Shown: positions 37,401 through 49,571 of the stretch, in pieces
Layout of the letters: each line of letters opens with the position of its first letter
How positions within the stretch are numbered: the stretch's first letter is position 1
NCBI GenBank assembly: GCA_038025085.1
Contig: CM076147.1
Location: forward strand, 35,936,766 to 36,000,765
Origin: Tetragonia tetragonoides
Taxonomy: Eukaryota > Streptophyta > Magnoliopsida > Caryophyllales > Aizoaceae
Length of the DNA: 64,000 bases
Reading direction: 5' to 3'
The notes under the pieces: model-generated
The model's database searches: none
Told to the model about the DNA's origin: nothing
The model's input: the letters and a program-made list of their open reading frames with translations, nothing else
Program-made: the position numbers and the translations under genes

Positions 37401-40400
37401 TTTTCATGGTATCAGAGCAACTATTATCCTGGTAGCCTAAAAACTCTTTTCATTACGCCGCCGGATGACGGCTTTAAACCATTCGGCGACCACTAAGTAT
37501 TATACATTTACAATCTCCAATATTTCTTTGATATTGTTACCCACACCCTTTTCTTTTACTTTTCATTATCATCTTCATGCATGCACACAAGAGCATACCA
37601 AGCATATAGTCTCCAATGGAAAAAAAAATATGAATCACACAATAATTGCTTAGTTTATTAATGAGATAAAGGACCATATATATAGAGGTATAAGCCTCCT
37701 ATATATGGTAATACACGATATATAAGATCATAAGATATTATTCTAGAATAATTTAGATATTATTACAATCTTCTAATATATATCTAGAATATTCCCTAAT
37801 ATTATTTCCTAACATATTCTCCAATATAATATATAAAACCAGCAGTTCTTACATAACATTGAGTTTCAATGGCGCGAGCACGAACAAGTATCTCCCAGTG
37901 TGCTTGACCAGTTACTTTTGTGAATGCAGAAGGTACCAATAGAACCTAATTAACAATAACAAGAAGTAATTAATAAATAAGTAGATTATATTTTACAGAA
38001 TTTTTGGGTTTGAATTAAGAGGAATAATATTTAATTATTGTCTCATACTTGAGCTTGATGTTGAAACCGTAAATGCTGATGCAGCTCAGGAAATCGCAAA
38101 TCGTAGCATATTGCAAGGCCCAAGCGTCCAAAGGGACTGTCTACTACCACAACATCCTTTCCTAAAAAATAGAATGTATATGACAAAATAAAAAAGAATT
38201 AATTAGAGTTCATAATAGAATTGCCCTTTAGCCCTACGTCCTCTTTGCAAAACAAAAAAAAAATACAATAAATAAATAAAAAAGAATTAATTAGAGTTCA
38301 TAATATTTTCCTTTCCTACAAAAAGCTAATAATAAATGTGAGACATTCTGAAATCTATTTGGGACTGGTACGTGTGTCACGCACTCAAAGTGTGTCCTAT
38401 AAAATGGATATTGTTATTGCTTTAGCATAAATAATTAATGGTTGTCTAACATCCTAAGGGGTGAAAGATGATAAAACTGACAATTTTTCAGATCTAGATC
38501 CTAGTGTTTTTTTTTTTATATCAAATCCTAAATTTGAAATTGGATCGATTTCTTCTCAAGTAGAGTTCAATTGGTTCGATTTTCTGAAAAATGACCGCAA
38601 TTAGTATAAAATGTCGCCGGAGTATTACCTTACCTTGTGTAATTCCTGATACGTCAGTTAGACCTCAATGTATATTTTGCTATAAGTCGATATACCTTGG
38701 TGACATTTTCCATATTATATACAGATCAGAGTGGCCGGTTTCTACTCCATTTCAGTGTCTCAAATATTCCTCATACCTTTCCCTTCCATAATTATCTTAA
38801 TTAATACTATTAAGGGAATGTCAGCAACATTAGCAGACCACAACAAAAGAGGGAGAGACAATCAAGCACCTTTCCAATTCGACTTTACAAGAAGACAAAT
38901 AAGATGCAGAATAAATAAGAAGCAAATTAAACCATGCACAAGTGAAAACTAAGAAGTTAGTACTAAACCTGCTTCTGTAATTCTGCTTTCTTTGTATACC
39001 CTGCCACCAGGAATGTCCACATCAAACCTTCAAAAAACAAGGAAACAAATTTTGAAATGTTTTTAATAAGTTAATCTTATTCTTTTATAATTTTGGAAAT
39101 GTTTTTAATAATTTTGAAATGTTTTTAATTGTGAAACATTATCTTCTTTTATTTTTGGTTCAACTTTATGTTATTGCATGCTATCACTTAATTATAACGT
39201 ACGAGTATAGCCATCACGCGCTTTATTGCTCACACACAATCTCACAAATATCACGCCTAGCTCATGCATAAAGTCGGTCGTCTCATATGAGTTTTTGTGA
39301 TATACATATACACTCCAAGTGTCCAGGTTCCCATTGCTTGCGAATAATAGTATGACAATGCAATAATCATTCATGCATAAATATAAGAGAATTTAACGAG
39401 CTACACAAACATACAAGTGTATCTTCTGATATTTGCTTCTGATGTTCCCAGTATCATCAACTACAACATGTGTGTTATACAGGTGAGCATCATCAGAACC
39501 CTTTTCTTGAAATCCTCCAAGAGACAGCCAAATTTTAGATTCTCTGCAATTCATGTTGGTATTAACAGAACATTCAAAGCAAGGAATTGCATTTGGCATA
39601 AATTTAAGGATAAATTGGCCAAATCATCCTAAATTTTTGAACATTTTGGCCAGAACATCCAAATATTTTGAATTTTGGCAAGTATCCCCTAGATAAATTA
39701 AAAAGCCATGTTAATCCCCCCAAGCTTGATTTTCCGACCATTTTATAAATTTTTTATCCCATTTTGCCCTCATGCATTTTGCAAAAGATACATTTTTTCC
39801 ATACGAAATGAAAAATTACCACATAAAAAGAAAAGCAATGGGTATTGCAATGTGGTAACTTTTCGTTTCGTATGGAAAAATTGTATCTTTTGCAAAACGC
39901 ATGTGGGCAAAACGGGATCAAAAATTTATACAGTTTCGGAAAATCAAGTTTGGGGGATTAACACGGCTTTTTAATTTTTCTAGGGGGTACTTGCCAAAGT
40001 TCAAAATATTTGGGTGTTCTAGTCAAAAGTTTAAAAAGTCTAGGAATTTTGGCCAAATTTATCCTAAATTTAAGGAAAACTTAAGTGAGTGGAAAAACAC
40101 CCCAATAGTTTTTTTTTTTGAAGGAACACCCCAATACCACAAAAACGCCCTGACAAGACATCCCAAGCTAGTTTCCATGGTGGTTTCCGTTCACTTTTTG
40201 TTGGGTTTGCCCATAATACCCTCACGCTTATCTCACATGCTCATTTAATTTCACACCCACCCATAACCCTCCCAATCTCCCACCATTTACCCCCTCACTT
40301 ACATTCTAACTAAGGTAATTTCCCTCCCCCTTTTAACATTAAAACCTAGCTACTGAAGCAAAGAACAGATCAAGCATCATAAGGTAATTTCCCTTTCCCT

Positions 40401-43319
40401 ACTATCTTAATCCCATCTGTAAAATTGCAACTCACTAAATGAGGGTATTATGGACAAACTCAGTAAAAAGTAAACGGAAACCACCATGGAAACTAGCTTG
40501 GGGTGTCTTGGTAGGGCGTTTTTGTGGTATTGGGATGTTCCTTAAAAAAAATTATTGGAGTATTTTTCCACTCACTTAAGTTTTTTAGGGGTGTTTTTAG
40601 CAAAAAAAATCCTAAATTTAATGAAATCTAAGAAGGGTGGCAAGATAGTTGCTTGGTTACCTAGCAAGGCTGCAATATCCTTGCATTATTGGTCCTTCTA
40701 GTTTTTCCGCAATCTTAAGATTGTCCCTTTGCTTTACACCAATATATGAGAAACTCTCTGGAAAGCAAAGAAGTTTTGCACCGGCAGCTGCTGCTTCCTT
40801 CAAAATTTAAAGCAGAAAATAATTCAATTCCATTCGTATTAATACAAATAAAGAATGTATGTGCTGGATTTAAATATGTATGGAGATTAATTAAACTAAT
40901 GGACAGACATAAATTGTTAGTTGAAGCTCAGATCGACTCTGGCTGATTAAAGGTTTAAACTACGTACTCTTTATTGTGGTTTTTTTAAAGTTTAAGTCCT
41001 TATTATTGTGATTTTTTTAGAGTTAAGGTCCTAATTTACAAAGGTATTTTGACTGATAATTCATTATGGATGCTTTAACCACTGGCCATGTGAACAATAG
41101 CACTCAGGTCATAATGCTTTCATGCAAGCAGAAACTGTGGCACATTTTGGAACCTATAAGGCTGCTTCTATTAGAGAATAATCAGAGTATCAATCATGTA
41201 TTTATTATTCCATTATTTTCAATTATTCTCTCTCTTAATTTTCTCTGTGTATCTTCTATTCTTAATGTGTTAATATTCTGCTCCTTGATCATAGCACTAG
41301 ATTAATATTTTGCTCTTTGATCATAGCACTAGATTAGTTTAGTTGATTGCTTTCTTTATTTATAGATACTCTCTCTTCAATAGCTTGTATATAAATAGAT
41401 GTATCTATCAATGTAATTCTTAAGCGTTCAATCAATCTCAACGTTTATAGCTGCAAATTATAACTTCATCCTGAAAAAAATGATTAGCAAGCACACAACA
41501 TCCAGATTAAAGGTCGTAACACATTGCTGAGCTACATTGAGGATGACCTTGTTTGGTTGGATGTAAACCAACAAAGGAACTTGAACTTCCAAGGAATAAT
41601 GAGAATTTACATATGGTTTGGTTTACTCACTTCCATTGAAATTGAAGTTCCATGTAAGTTGAACTTACATGAAACATGGGAAGTTGCTTACCTAGGGGGA
41701 CTAGCAGGTAAGTCCAACTTCTCGTGCTAATAATTAACTCAAATGACATTTTTATCCTTGCTAATTGTATGTGGATTGAGCAATTTGTCATTTTGCTTTT
41801 ATTTCCAAGGAAGCATACTTTATGAACCAAACTAAGGTATTTCCATGGAATTAAAACTTATATAGGAAGTTGAAGTTTCATGATATTATTACAACTTTCC
41901 TATGTATGTTGATACAATTGAACCAAACAAGGCCGCCTAGATGGACTACCATTTATAATAAATTTCTCTTAATTTTCTAAGAAGATAAAGTTGTGTCTTT
42001 TTTTTTTGGTGGAAGAAAACATTGGTAAATATTTTCCAATATTCCGGAGTTGGTCCGGGGGTTAAGGTTTTGTGCTCCTCCTATTCGTAGTTGTGGGGGA
42101 TCGAACCTTGGTTCTCCCCTACCAAAGTCTTGCCCCTGGCACCACTAGACCAACCCACTATTGGTATAAAGTTGTGTCTTTGCAGTTGTCCTTTATCGTC
42201 TGGAATGAGATTGGATAGGTATGCCAAAGAGACATGCGGAGCTGAAGAATTGACATTAATTTCAGAAGGAAAGAAAGGCAGGAGACGCATGCTAACCCCA
42301 CCCCTCCCGATCATCTTTAGAGTTAACTCCCATGAAGTGCATACAAGAGTGTTAGCATATTATAACCTGGCAAAGGGGTCAAAATTGGGTTCAGGTTGGG
42401 TCGGTTGAAATGAATTCATGTGTCAACATTTAGGGGTCTTTCTAGTTGTTAAATTAATTTTTGTTTCTAAAATTGGGTCGAATTTGACTTTTCGGGTTTT
42501 GACTTTTATGTGCCTAGTAATAACGGGTTGGGTCAAACTAATTTGGCATGTCTAAGATGGAGTAATGTGAAATTTTAGTTGGCTTTCCAAATATGAAGTT
42601 ATTTTTATTTTTATTTTTTTTTTGGGGGGGGGGGCGGGTTTTAGGTCGAGTCAGATTTTACCAACTCTAAATTTAGTAAAATACATATTGCGAAGTCCCT
42701 TCCCCTTAGAGTGGGTAATCCCTTGAGTCCCGTACCCAACCAAGAGTTAGTTTGTTTTTTTTTTGGATCCAAAGGAGGCGTAAAGGCCAGTACAATAAAT
42801 TTATATACAACGGTGAAGGAGGAATTCGAACCTGAAATCTAATATATCTAGGATCTCAATTTTAACCATTAGATCAAGACCTGATTAGCAACCAAGACTC
42901 CAAGAGTTAGTTATATACTCATGTAAACCACACCAATCTTGCTTCTCTCATCTTCCTTTGTGGGGACTACAAGTAATAACAAACTAACAACTCACCCACC
43001 AAGTAAACACATTGCAAGTTGGTGACTTTTTGGATACAATTTTTTCATTCAATCTAAAAAAAAAAAAAATATTTTGAGATCTAAATACACCATTTTACTT
43101 GCTCTTATCTAGTAACCACACATACAATAAGAACTCGATATCTAAAACTAAAGTATTTAACTAACAAATGCAAATCATTGAAATTGTAAATGATAAAGGT
43201 TGGGAAATAAATTAGGAGAGAGAAACCTTAACCAGGTGAGAGCAGGTTGCAAAATTGGAGGCGAGGTTGTTGATGGAGGTCATCTGAGCGACGGCAACTC
43301 GGATCGAGTTCACGGCCAT
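34406..43319 (-). CDS. Deaminated-glutathione amidase (Nit1/nitrilase-like), copy B, intact
   Basis: Nine exons with GT-AG borders: 43319-43227, 40797-40661, 39543-39415, 39027-38969, 38161-38049, 37945-37853, 35659-35557, 35068-34986 and 34447-34406. They total 852 nt, 283 residues plus stop, in continuous frame. The catalytic triad of the nitrilase superfamily is complete: Glu in [12 protein letters not shown], Lys in [14 protein letters not shown], Cys in [12 protein letters not shown]. The family hydrolyses amide bonds; close relatives remove deaminated glutathione formed by transaminases, a metabolite-repair step. The start [18 protein letters not shown] has an open frame for about 18 codons upstream but no in-frame ATG before a stop. 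A cytosolic form is therefore expected, unlike copy A, which has a transit-peptide-like extension. Introns are filled with mobile elements (listed separately). Confidence 0.93.
35966..36254. mobile_element. MITE with CAGTT pentamer interior
   Basis: Inverted tips AGGCTCTGTTTGATTCA and TGAATCAAATGGAGCCT bound a 289-bp element in intron 6 of nitrilase copy B. Both sub-ends are runs of TTCAG/CAGTT words (GTTCAGTTCAGTTCAG on the right). The same family recurs at 49331-49665. Confidence 0.75.
36330..36640 (-). mobile_element. LINE reverse-transcriptase-region fragment
   Basis: The minus strand encodes [20 protein letters not shown], continuing [20 protein letters not shown]. This matches the C-terminal GGL(G)-W(N)-LLW-(L)W pattern of plant LINE (L1-type) polyproteins, with a stop and frameshifts soon after. 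A decayed scrap inside intron 6 of copy B. Confidence 0.65.
36964..37180. mobile_element. CACTA-type element terminus (partial)
   Basis: Starts CACTACACCAAAAAAA and is followed by repeated, inverted ACGACAACGGT-like subterminal words (for example ACGACAGCGGTT, GACCGTTGTCGTAGA, ACGACAATGGTT). This is the organisation of En/Spm CACTA ends. No opposite TIR was found; the element seems cut by the copia LTR to its right. Confidence 0.65.
37195..37850. mobile_element. Two copia-type LTRs in inverted orientation
   Basis: 37195-37406 is the reverse complement of about 37618-37848 (for example GTATTACCATATATAGGAGG in one arm and its complement in the other). Directly after the left LTR comes TGGTATCAGAGC (37407-37418), the primer-binding site complementary to initiator tRNA-Met used by Ty1/copia elements. 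Only about 210 bp of interior remains, including a short frame starting at 37465. LTRs of one element should be direct repeats, so this is a rearranged or doubly inserted remnant. It sits in intron 6 of copy B. Confidence 0.75.
39605..40072. mobile_element. Foldback element, about 470 bp, nearly palindromic
   Basis: Left arm 39605-39830 pairs with right arm 39845-40072. Tips are AATTTAAGGATAAATTGGCC and GGCCAAATTTATCCTAAATT; central arms contain GCAAAAGATACA and its complement. It lies in intron 2 of nitrilase copy B. No protein is encoded. Confidence 0.8.
40075..40586. mobile_element. Second foldback element with TIRs of about 150 bp
   Basis: 40075-40245 is complementary to 40440-40586. Shared words include ACTTAAGTGAGTGGAAAAA, CAATACCACAAAAACGCCCT and CTAGTTTCCATGGTGGTTTC. 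It directly abuts the previous foldback element, and the two fill nearly all of intron 2 of copy B. Confidence 0.8.
41547..41932. mobile_element. MITE, 386 bp, with CCTTGTTTGGTT tips
   Basis: Inverted tips CCTTGTTTGGTT (41547) and AACCAAACAAGG (41932). Inner arms are also related (GGAACTTGAACTTCC and its diverged complement). It is in intron 1 of nitrilase copy B. A partial relative lies at 32345-32512. Confidence 0.7.
42044..42162 (-). mobile_element. tRNA-derived SINE candidate
   Basis: On the minus strand, box A-like TTGGTCTAGTGGTGCC is followed about 45 bp later by box B GGTTCGATCCCC. Both are close to the Pol III consensus. In intron 1 of copy B. Confidence 0.6.
42776..42893 (-). mobile_element. 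tRNA-derived SINE candidate, diverged
   Basis: On the minus strand, GATCTAATGGTTAAAATTG (box A-like) precedes CAGGTTCGAATTCCT (box B-like). In intron 1 of copy B. Confidence 0.45.
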
Positions 43320-43990
43320 GCTGGTTGACTCGCTGGCTGGTGTGATGCTTTTCTCGAGTATGTAGGAATTTATTCCCTTGGTTCTCTTTTATTCGTTGTC
43401 CACCATTACTACCAACCTTATTTTATTCCATTTAGTTGTGTCTTATTTTATTCATTTTTTTTAATATTAGTATTATTTTTATTAATTATTCTACCCACCT
43501 TCAATTTTCCTGCCAATATAATATCTATTGCATTTTCTCCTTTAGATAAGTTTCACCAACGAACTCATGAGAATTGGGGTTTGAAGTACTGACTCCATTC
43601 ACACTTTCTATCTTCGAGACGAGGGTTCAATTCTCCTTCCAACCAGTTTATCCAATAATCGAGTCCATGCATGTTTTAGCTAGCAAGTAGTAATGCTTCA
43701 TAGTTCATGGTATAGCAACTTTGATTTAATTTCATTAAGGAACTGAGTTCTAACTTGCTTCCAGCATCCTTGGGCTTGGCTTGAGTTTCAATTGATGATA
43801 TTATGTTATTGCGCGTACGTAGTTTCTAATTAAAAGCATGTCCTACAAACGTACAAAGGAAAATAGTGAATTGTTTGAAATATTTTCTTTGCATGCGTCT
43901 TTATTTTCTTAGCTTGTGTTGTACGATAAATAAAAAAAAATCTCTAATAGTTTTAAAATATCAAATCAGAGTTGTTCAATCAATCAATCA

Positions 43991-44911
43991 TCTATCTATC
44001 TATATAAAGGAGGCATTTTACGGAAGCAATGAGACATGCCACGTAGGCAAGAATTTTAAGAGCGCGCCACCTAAGTGAAGATAAAGATAAAAATTAACTG
44101 GTGTAAAACGTTTAGGACTCTTAAAATCTCTACTGTTTAGAATTCTTGAGTTGTGATGGACCTCTAGAGTTTTATAAGAGTTATACTAGAACTCTGTCAA
44201 ATATTTGAAATCAAATATAACTTTTTCTACGCATCTCAAAAAATTATAACTTTATACCATCAAATTCGCATCCAAAATACTTTAGAATAAGATGCATATA
44301 CAATATGTATAAGAAACATATAAGATCGCAAGTATATGTTGTTCTCGTAAATAAGTAAAAATAATAATAATATTAACAATAAAGTTAAGGCTGAAAATAA
44401 AAAAAATGAGCAAATATCTTTAATCACCTAAGCGATATTTTTATGAGCATGACACATAAGATTATTTTGGTTATTGAATTGTTTACTAAATCTATAGGTT
44501 CATGTTCTGCAAGTTTTGGTTATTGAATTGTTCACAACCGCCAATTATAAGTTCGTTCTTTTGTTTTTTTGTCTATGTCCAACCAATTCATGTCCAGAGT
44601 AAAAATAAAGTTAAATAAAAAATGAAGAGAAACCCTATTAGGCTATTATAACTCAGTGAAAGCAATGGTACATTAAAATCTTATTAGGAATAAGGCGTTT
44701 GTAGGGTGGTAAACTACTTTATTAATAGGGTTTATAAGCTTACAAATTTTTTTCATGATCGAAATATTAATTGGGTTAGCAACAATAGGAAACTCAACAT
44801 GGTATTATCTTTCAACATGATCGGCATAAAATGTTCATTGTTATAATCAATTAAAAAATACATTTATGTGAAAAATTACCTTTCAACGGGTATTTCGATG
44901 TCTGTATACTT

Positions 44912-45008
<97 letters not shown>

Positions 45009-45070
45009 ATGAAATATATTACTTATAGATATTTAACGTAATCCGTGCATCGCACGAGCTTTAAAACTAA
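43991..45070 (+). mobile_element. Non-autonomous Helitron
   Basis: Begins TCTATCTATCTATATAAAGG after an A. Ends with the hairpin CCGTGCATCGCACG (45044-45056), a short spacer and CTAA at 45067-45070, followed by T. A 5' TC, 3' hairpin plus CTRR, and insertion between A and T with no target duplication are the Helitron signature. No Rep/helicase is encoded; the interior is AT-rich and includes a long TA microsatellite. Confidence 0.75.
44913..45005. repeat. (TA)n microsatellite, about 93 bp
   Basis: Uninterrupted AT/TA repeat near the 3' end of the Helitron. Such tracts are self-complementary and prone to length error in assemblies. Confidence 0.95.
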
Positions 45071-46318
45071 TTTGCCAATATTTCTGATCATCTACTATAT
45101 TAAAGTATTTGCAATAAAATTTGTTTTCCTCTACTTAATTATAAAAACTTGATCTACTTTTTTTTTCCTCGTCCAAAAAAAAAAAAAAAAAAAAAAAACT
45201 TGATCTACTAAAATACTATTAAGAAACTCATTTTGAATCTCGCCTTGGTCATGGAACAGCTTTAAATTCCTTGACTAGTTGTCTCACTCTTTGAGGTGCT
45301 TACAAGTCAGCGAGGGAAAATAGTCACTGTGGACTGTGGTCGACGTTGTATATCATTGGTTGTGAACCAAAAAAAAAACTCACTTAAATTTAATGTATTA
45401 TTTATATTGATTTTGAACCTACAAAATTTGATACATCCATATCATTACTCAATATTATGGATTCTTATTTATTCACGATAGTTTATATTTATATTATTAG
45501 TTTATTTATATTCTTCATCTTTTTTTAGAAAGGACGATCTGCTATTTTCATGTTTTAATTCATATAATAACAAATATTAAGCTACCAAATTGATAATGTT
45601 TAAGAACTCTTAATTTTTCAGGTCATGACTTATTGTATACTTATTAACAACTCTCTAAGTTATTTTCATAATACTCATATAAAATATTTAGATTCTCCAC
45701 TATGTATGTTTGCCTTCGACCTATTTTGTCATTTGAAAAACATATGTAAATAATCTATAAGTTGTATGCTTATGACTTATTATTAGATTAAGATGAGAAA
45801 CCTAATATCCCTTGCTTACACCTTAAGAAAAACAAAGAAAAACTAAAAATTGTTTGTAAGTTTTCAACGGTCTTCTACGCCACCGTCATATGGAATGATT
45901 TCTTTGTCACTGTCCAAAGTATCATTTTTCACGTAAAACGTAGTACTCCGTATCATAATTTTCCAAACGGCCTTGTATCATTGTATGACCCAAGATATAT
46001 TCATTTTGATACGAGGAGTTTGTAGTCACACTACTTTTAGAGTGGCCACTTGCTTCAAATAACAAGGCAAGCCATCAAGATAAACTTGCAGACTTATTTA
46101 TTAAAGAGACTTAATGAAACTGAACCAATAACCATTGTTATAAAATCCGACCTCATAACTAATTTTGCTAAACCATTTCAGGGCTAGAATGACCCTAGAT
46201 GAATGAAGGACGTGCAAGCCCAATTGCACTCGGGAGAAAAAAGCATATAAAATAAAGTCATAAAGCAACAAGTTCTTGATCTCGGTATGATGAGGTGGGA
46301 ACACAAGTAGTGGTAGAT
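45071..46318. other. Gene-free spacer between mobile elements
   Basis: AT-rich, with a poly-A stretch near 45174-45199 and no conserved coding frame, promoter or RNA gene that I recognise. Confidence 0.4.
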
Positions 46319-47032
46319 AGGGGTGAGTATGTTGATCCTGATCCGGCGATCCGAATCGGATCCGGTTCGTTTTTTATCCAGAAAAGCGGATATCCGCTCC
46401 GTATAAAGTAGAGTGGATATCCGCTCCGCTTTTTTGATTACGGATCCATCTACTAAGAAATCCGAATATCCGTATCTGCTCCGCTTTTTTAAAAATTTCC
46501 ACTTTTACAACCACATAATCAATTATCGTGTATGGACTAAAAGTCAAGAACCCTAAAAAAATTTTAAAAAATCCCAGTTTACAGCCATATAATCAATTTC
46601 AGAGTGGATTGTTTTTATTATATTGTTGTAGTTAACATGAAAAATGTGGACTTTAAGTAGTACATTTGGATAATCAGTCATGATTGTATTAAACTATGTT
46701 ATATTGTTAACTTTGTTTTAGGTTTATTAAATTTGAAGATTGAAAATTGGTATTTTTATAATTTTGGAGTCTATTAGGGCCCAATTTGATACAATTTAGT
46801 AGTTTACCACGTACTCAATTCAAAAAGTAAATGAAAACAGAAGAAAAAACACAAAAAAACTCAAAACGGATTCGGATATCTAATACTGATTCGCTCCGTT
46901 TAAACCGGATATCCGGAAAAGCGGATATCTACTTTAAAGCAGAGCGGATACGGATCGACATTTTGCTGATCCAGAAAAGTGGATATCCGCTCCGCTTTCC
47001 CAAACCGGAGCGGATAATCCGCTTATGCCCCT
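46319..47032. mobile_element. hAT-type non-autonomous element with GGATATCCGCTCCG repeats
   Basis: Ends AGGGGTGAGTATG and (reverse complement) AGGGGCATAAGCGG, flanked by TGGTAGAT (46311-46318) and TAGTAGAT (47035-47042 region). This is an 8-bp duplication with one or two mismatches, as for hAT elements. Both sub-ends carry many copies of the near-palindrome GCGGATATCCGCTCCG; the AT-rich centre has no gene. Confidence 0.6.
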
Positions 47033-47218
47033 AGTAGTAGATATCCACTCTTAGAAACTAGTGTAGAGTTGAAATCATCATTCATGTAGGGCGAATAAAT
47101 CATCCGCTATCCTTCTTTGCAGGGAGAGTCTTCTACTCTATTTGAGACCGTCAGCCTTATAAGAAATAAATTGATTTACCTGACGCGTGTGGTTTACAGG
47201 CTGTCTTTAAAAGCCAAC

Positions 47219-48225
47219 TAGATATGAAGTCCGTGCGTTGCACGGGTTAGGTGTTAATTTTTTAAAATAAATACACTTATATGAGGTTAGTAAATATGAT
47301 ATCGAGGATCGAAGTATGTTGACAATTTCACTCCGATTGTTTAGATTCGTATTGGACATGAAGATAATCTTGTGCATTGCAAGATTTAGTAAAAAGTTTA
47401 TATTCAATATTTTCAATTATATGCTTATATACACCAATTGAAAAATAAAATAAAATTGCCACAATCTCTTTGTTTTTTTTTTTCTACATTTGTCATTATT
47501 TTATTACAACTTTTGAATTAAATTTTTTTCTCTTATATGATGCTCTATGGATTATGAAACTTTGTTAAAACTGTACAACTTATAAGTCAAGCTCTTTTGT
47601 CATTCTAAACTTTAATTATTTGTGAACTGTACATATTCGTTTATGTGGCGATATGCTACTGGCCGGAGGCTAAGTAGTTCTTCATATTTTTGAAATAGTT
47701 TGTCAAAATGACATATACTATTTGCTATTTTGTATATTACTTAGTTTTATACTTGTATATAATATTTAGGGGAATTAGCGTTGTATACTAAGTTAATCTG
47801 AATCACTCATTTCCATTTGCATTGCATCTCATTTTGTATTTTCTTTTTTATCACATTCTGTGTCCATTATGTCATTTTGTTCCGTTATCTTTCATGTCAT
47901 CTTATTCTGTTCTGTTTCGTTCTGTTTTACACTATTTCGTTGAAAAGAACAGGACCTTAGGGTTTGTTCTTTTCACCTCAAAAACTACAAAATACTTGAT
48001 ATTACAACTTAAAACACCAGAAAATACCTCCTTAATTTTATATCTTATAATTGTAACTGATTATTTTTACCATGATATTATGTCTTAATTATATTTTTGT
48101 TATTTATTTAGCTTAATAGCTCGCATAAGTGGCACTTTTAATTAAATCTTAGATGATTCGATAAGGTGGACGCGTCAGATGCGGTCACAAAATACCTCAT
48201 TTATTTATATAGTAGGTGTATGTTC
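47219..48225 (-). mobile_element. Helitron, minus orientation
   Basis: Read on the minus strand, the 3' end has hairpin CCGTGCAACGCACGG (47231-47245), then a 9-bp spacer and CTAG at 47222-47219 followed by T. The 5' end near 48225-48160 has CTACTATATAAATAAATG, then GACCGCATCTGACGCGTCCACC, a diverged form of the 5' motif shared by the cluster to the right. No helicase is encoded. Confidence 0.6.
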
Positions 48226-49079
48226 GTCTGTTACACGGTTCGTGGTCAATTCAACGTGTTAATTAATCATATCGATCGAAAATCATAAGTATAACTATCA
48301 CTTATGAAAAATTATTTAGTAATGTAATCATTCTAATATAATTACTGTCGTATTATAGGATTATTATGCATTATATGGGGCACATTGAACTATTCTAACT
48401 CTTATCACCAATTTTAATTAATTTTTTTTAAAATTTTTACCATACAAACTAAAAATATATTTTAAATGAACATAACATTTCTTTTTTAGTATTCATTGGT
48501 TGATTGTCTAATTGCCCATTGTTGATTGTTTATATTATAAAATTCATAAGCCAATACTTGAAATTAAAGAAATAACATCTCAAACTTTTTATTCATCACA
48601 TTTTTTTATCTTTTTTTTGGGGGAGGGGGGGGGGGGAGAGGTTGTGTTGGTAATGGTGTATTGTGATTCTACATGTTGGAATAAAAATTTGTTTGCTATT
48701 TTTTTAGAAGCAGTAGATGTTGTTTCATTTATCATTAAAATTGAACATAAAATTGACAAATTCCTCTTAAAAATGACTAAAACTGAGCTACCTTATCTTT
48801 CTTGTTATTTACACTTAATATTAAGATGTTGGTTTAAAACGAGAGAGAGTAGCATAATGCTGTCGTGAAAGTTTTTTTTTCTCTTTTCTTTTTGAATGCA
48901 ATTTTCCCCCCTATGATGTGTTAGGTTATTTTTTATAAAGAATATGACCATGAGAATATAATTTCCTATTTAGTATTTGGAGATAAAAAAATATCGTTAC
49001 TATATTTTTGTCTTATGTTTTCTAATTGAAATTTAACTTTTAAAAAATTATTTTATTTTAGGATTTTATATGCTTGCTT

Positions 49080-49475
49080 AAGTGGTGCGTGCCTAAGTGG
49101 CTCAGTTAGGTGACATAACCCAATACTGTCATTGAAAACATTTATTAACACTCCTTATACTTCTGCAAAATGTAAATACATAAGATATAGGACAAATCGT
49201 AATATCTAACTGTTTCACTAAAAAATTGGTCTTTATTAAGTGGATGTGTTCTATACGATCAAAAAATTTCGTGCTTAAGTGTCACGCCCTATACTGTCAA
49301 AAAGTCTCCTTTATATGAAGTATAGATTAAGACTCTGTTTGATTCAACTTAATTTCACTAAATTAAGTTCAGTTCAGTTTGGTTCGGTTCAGTGCACTTC
49401 AGCTCAGTTCAGTTCAGTGCACTTCAGCTCAGTTCAGTTCAGTGCCATTCAGTTCTGTTCACTTTAGTTCAGATG

Positions 49476-49571
<96 letters not shown>

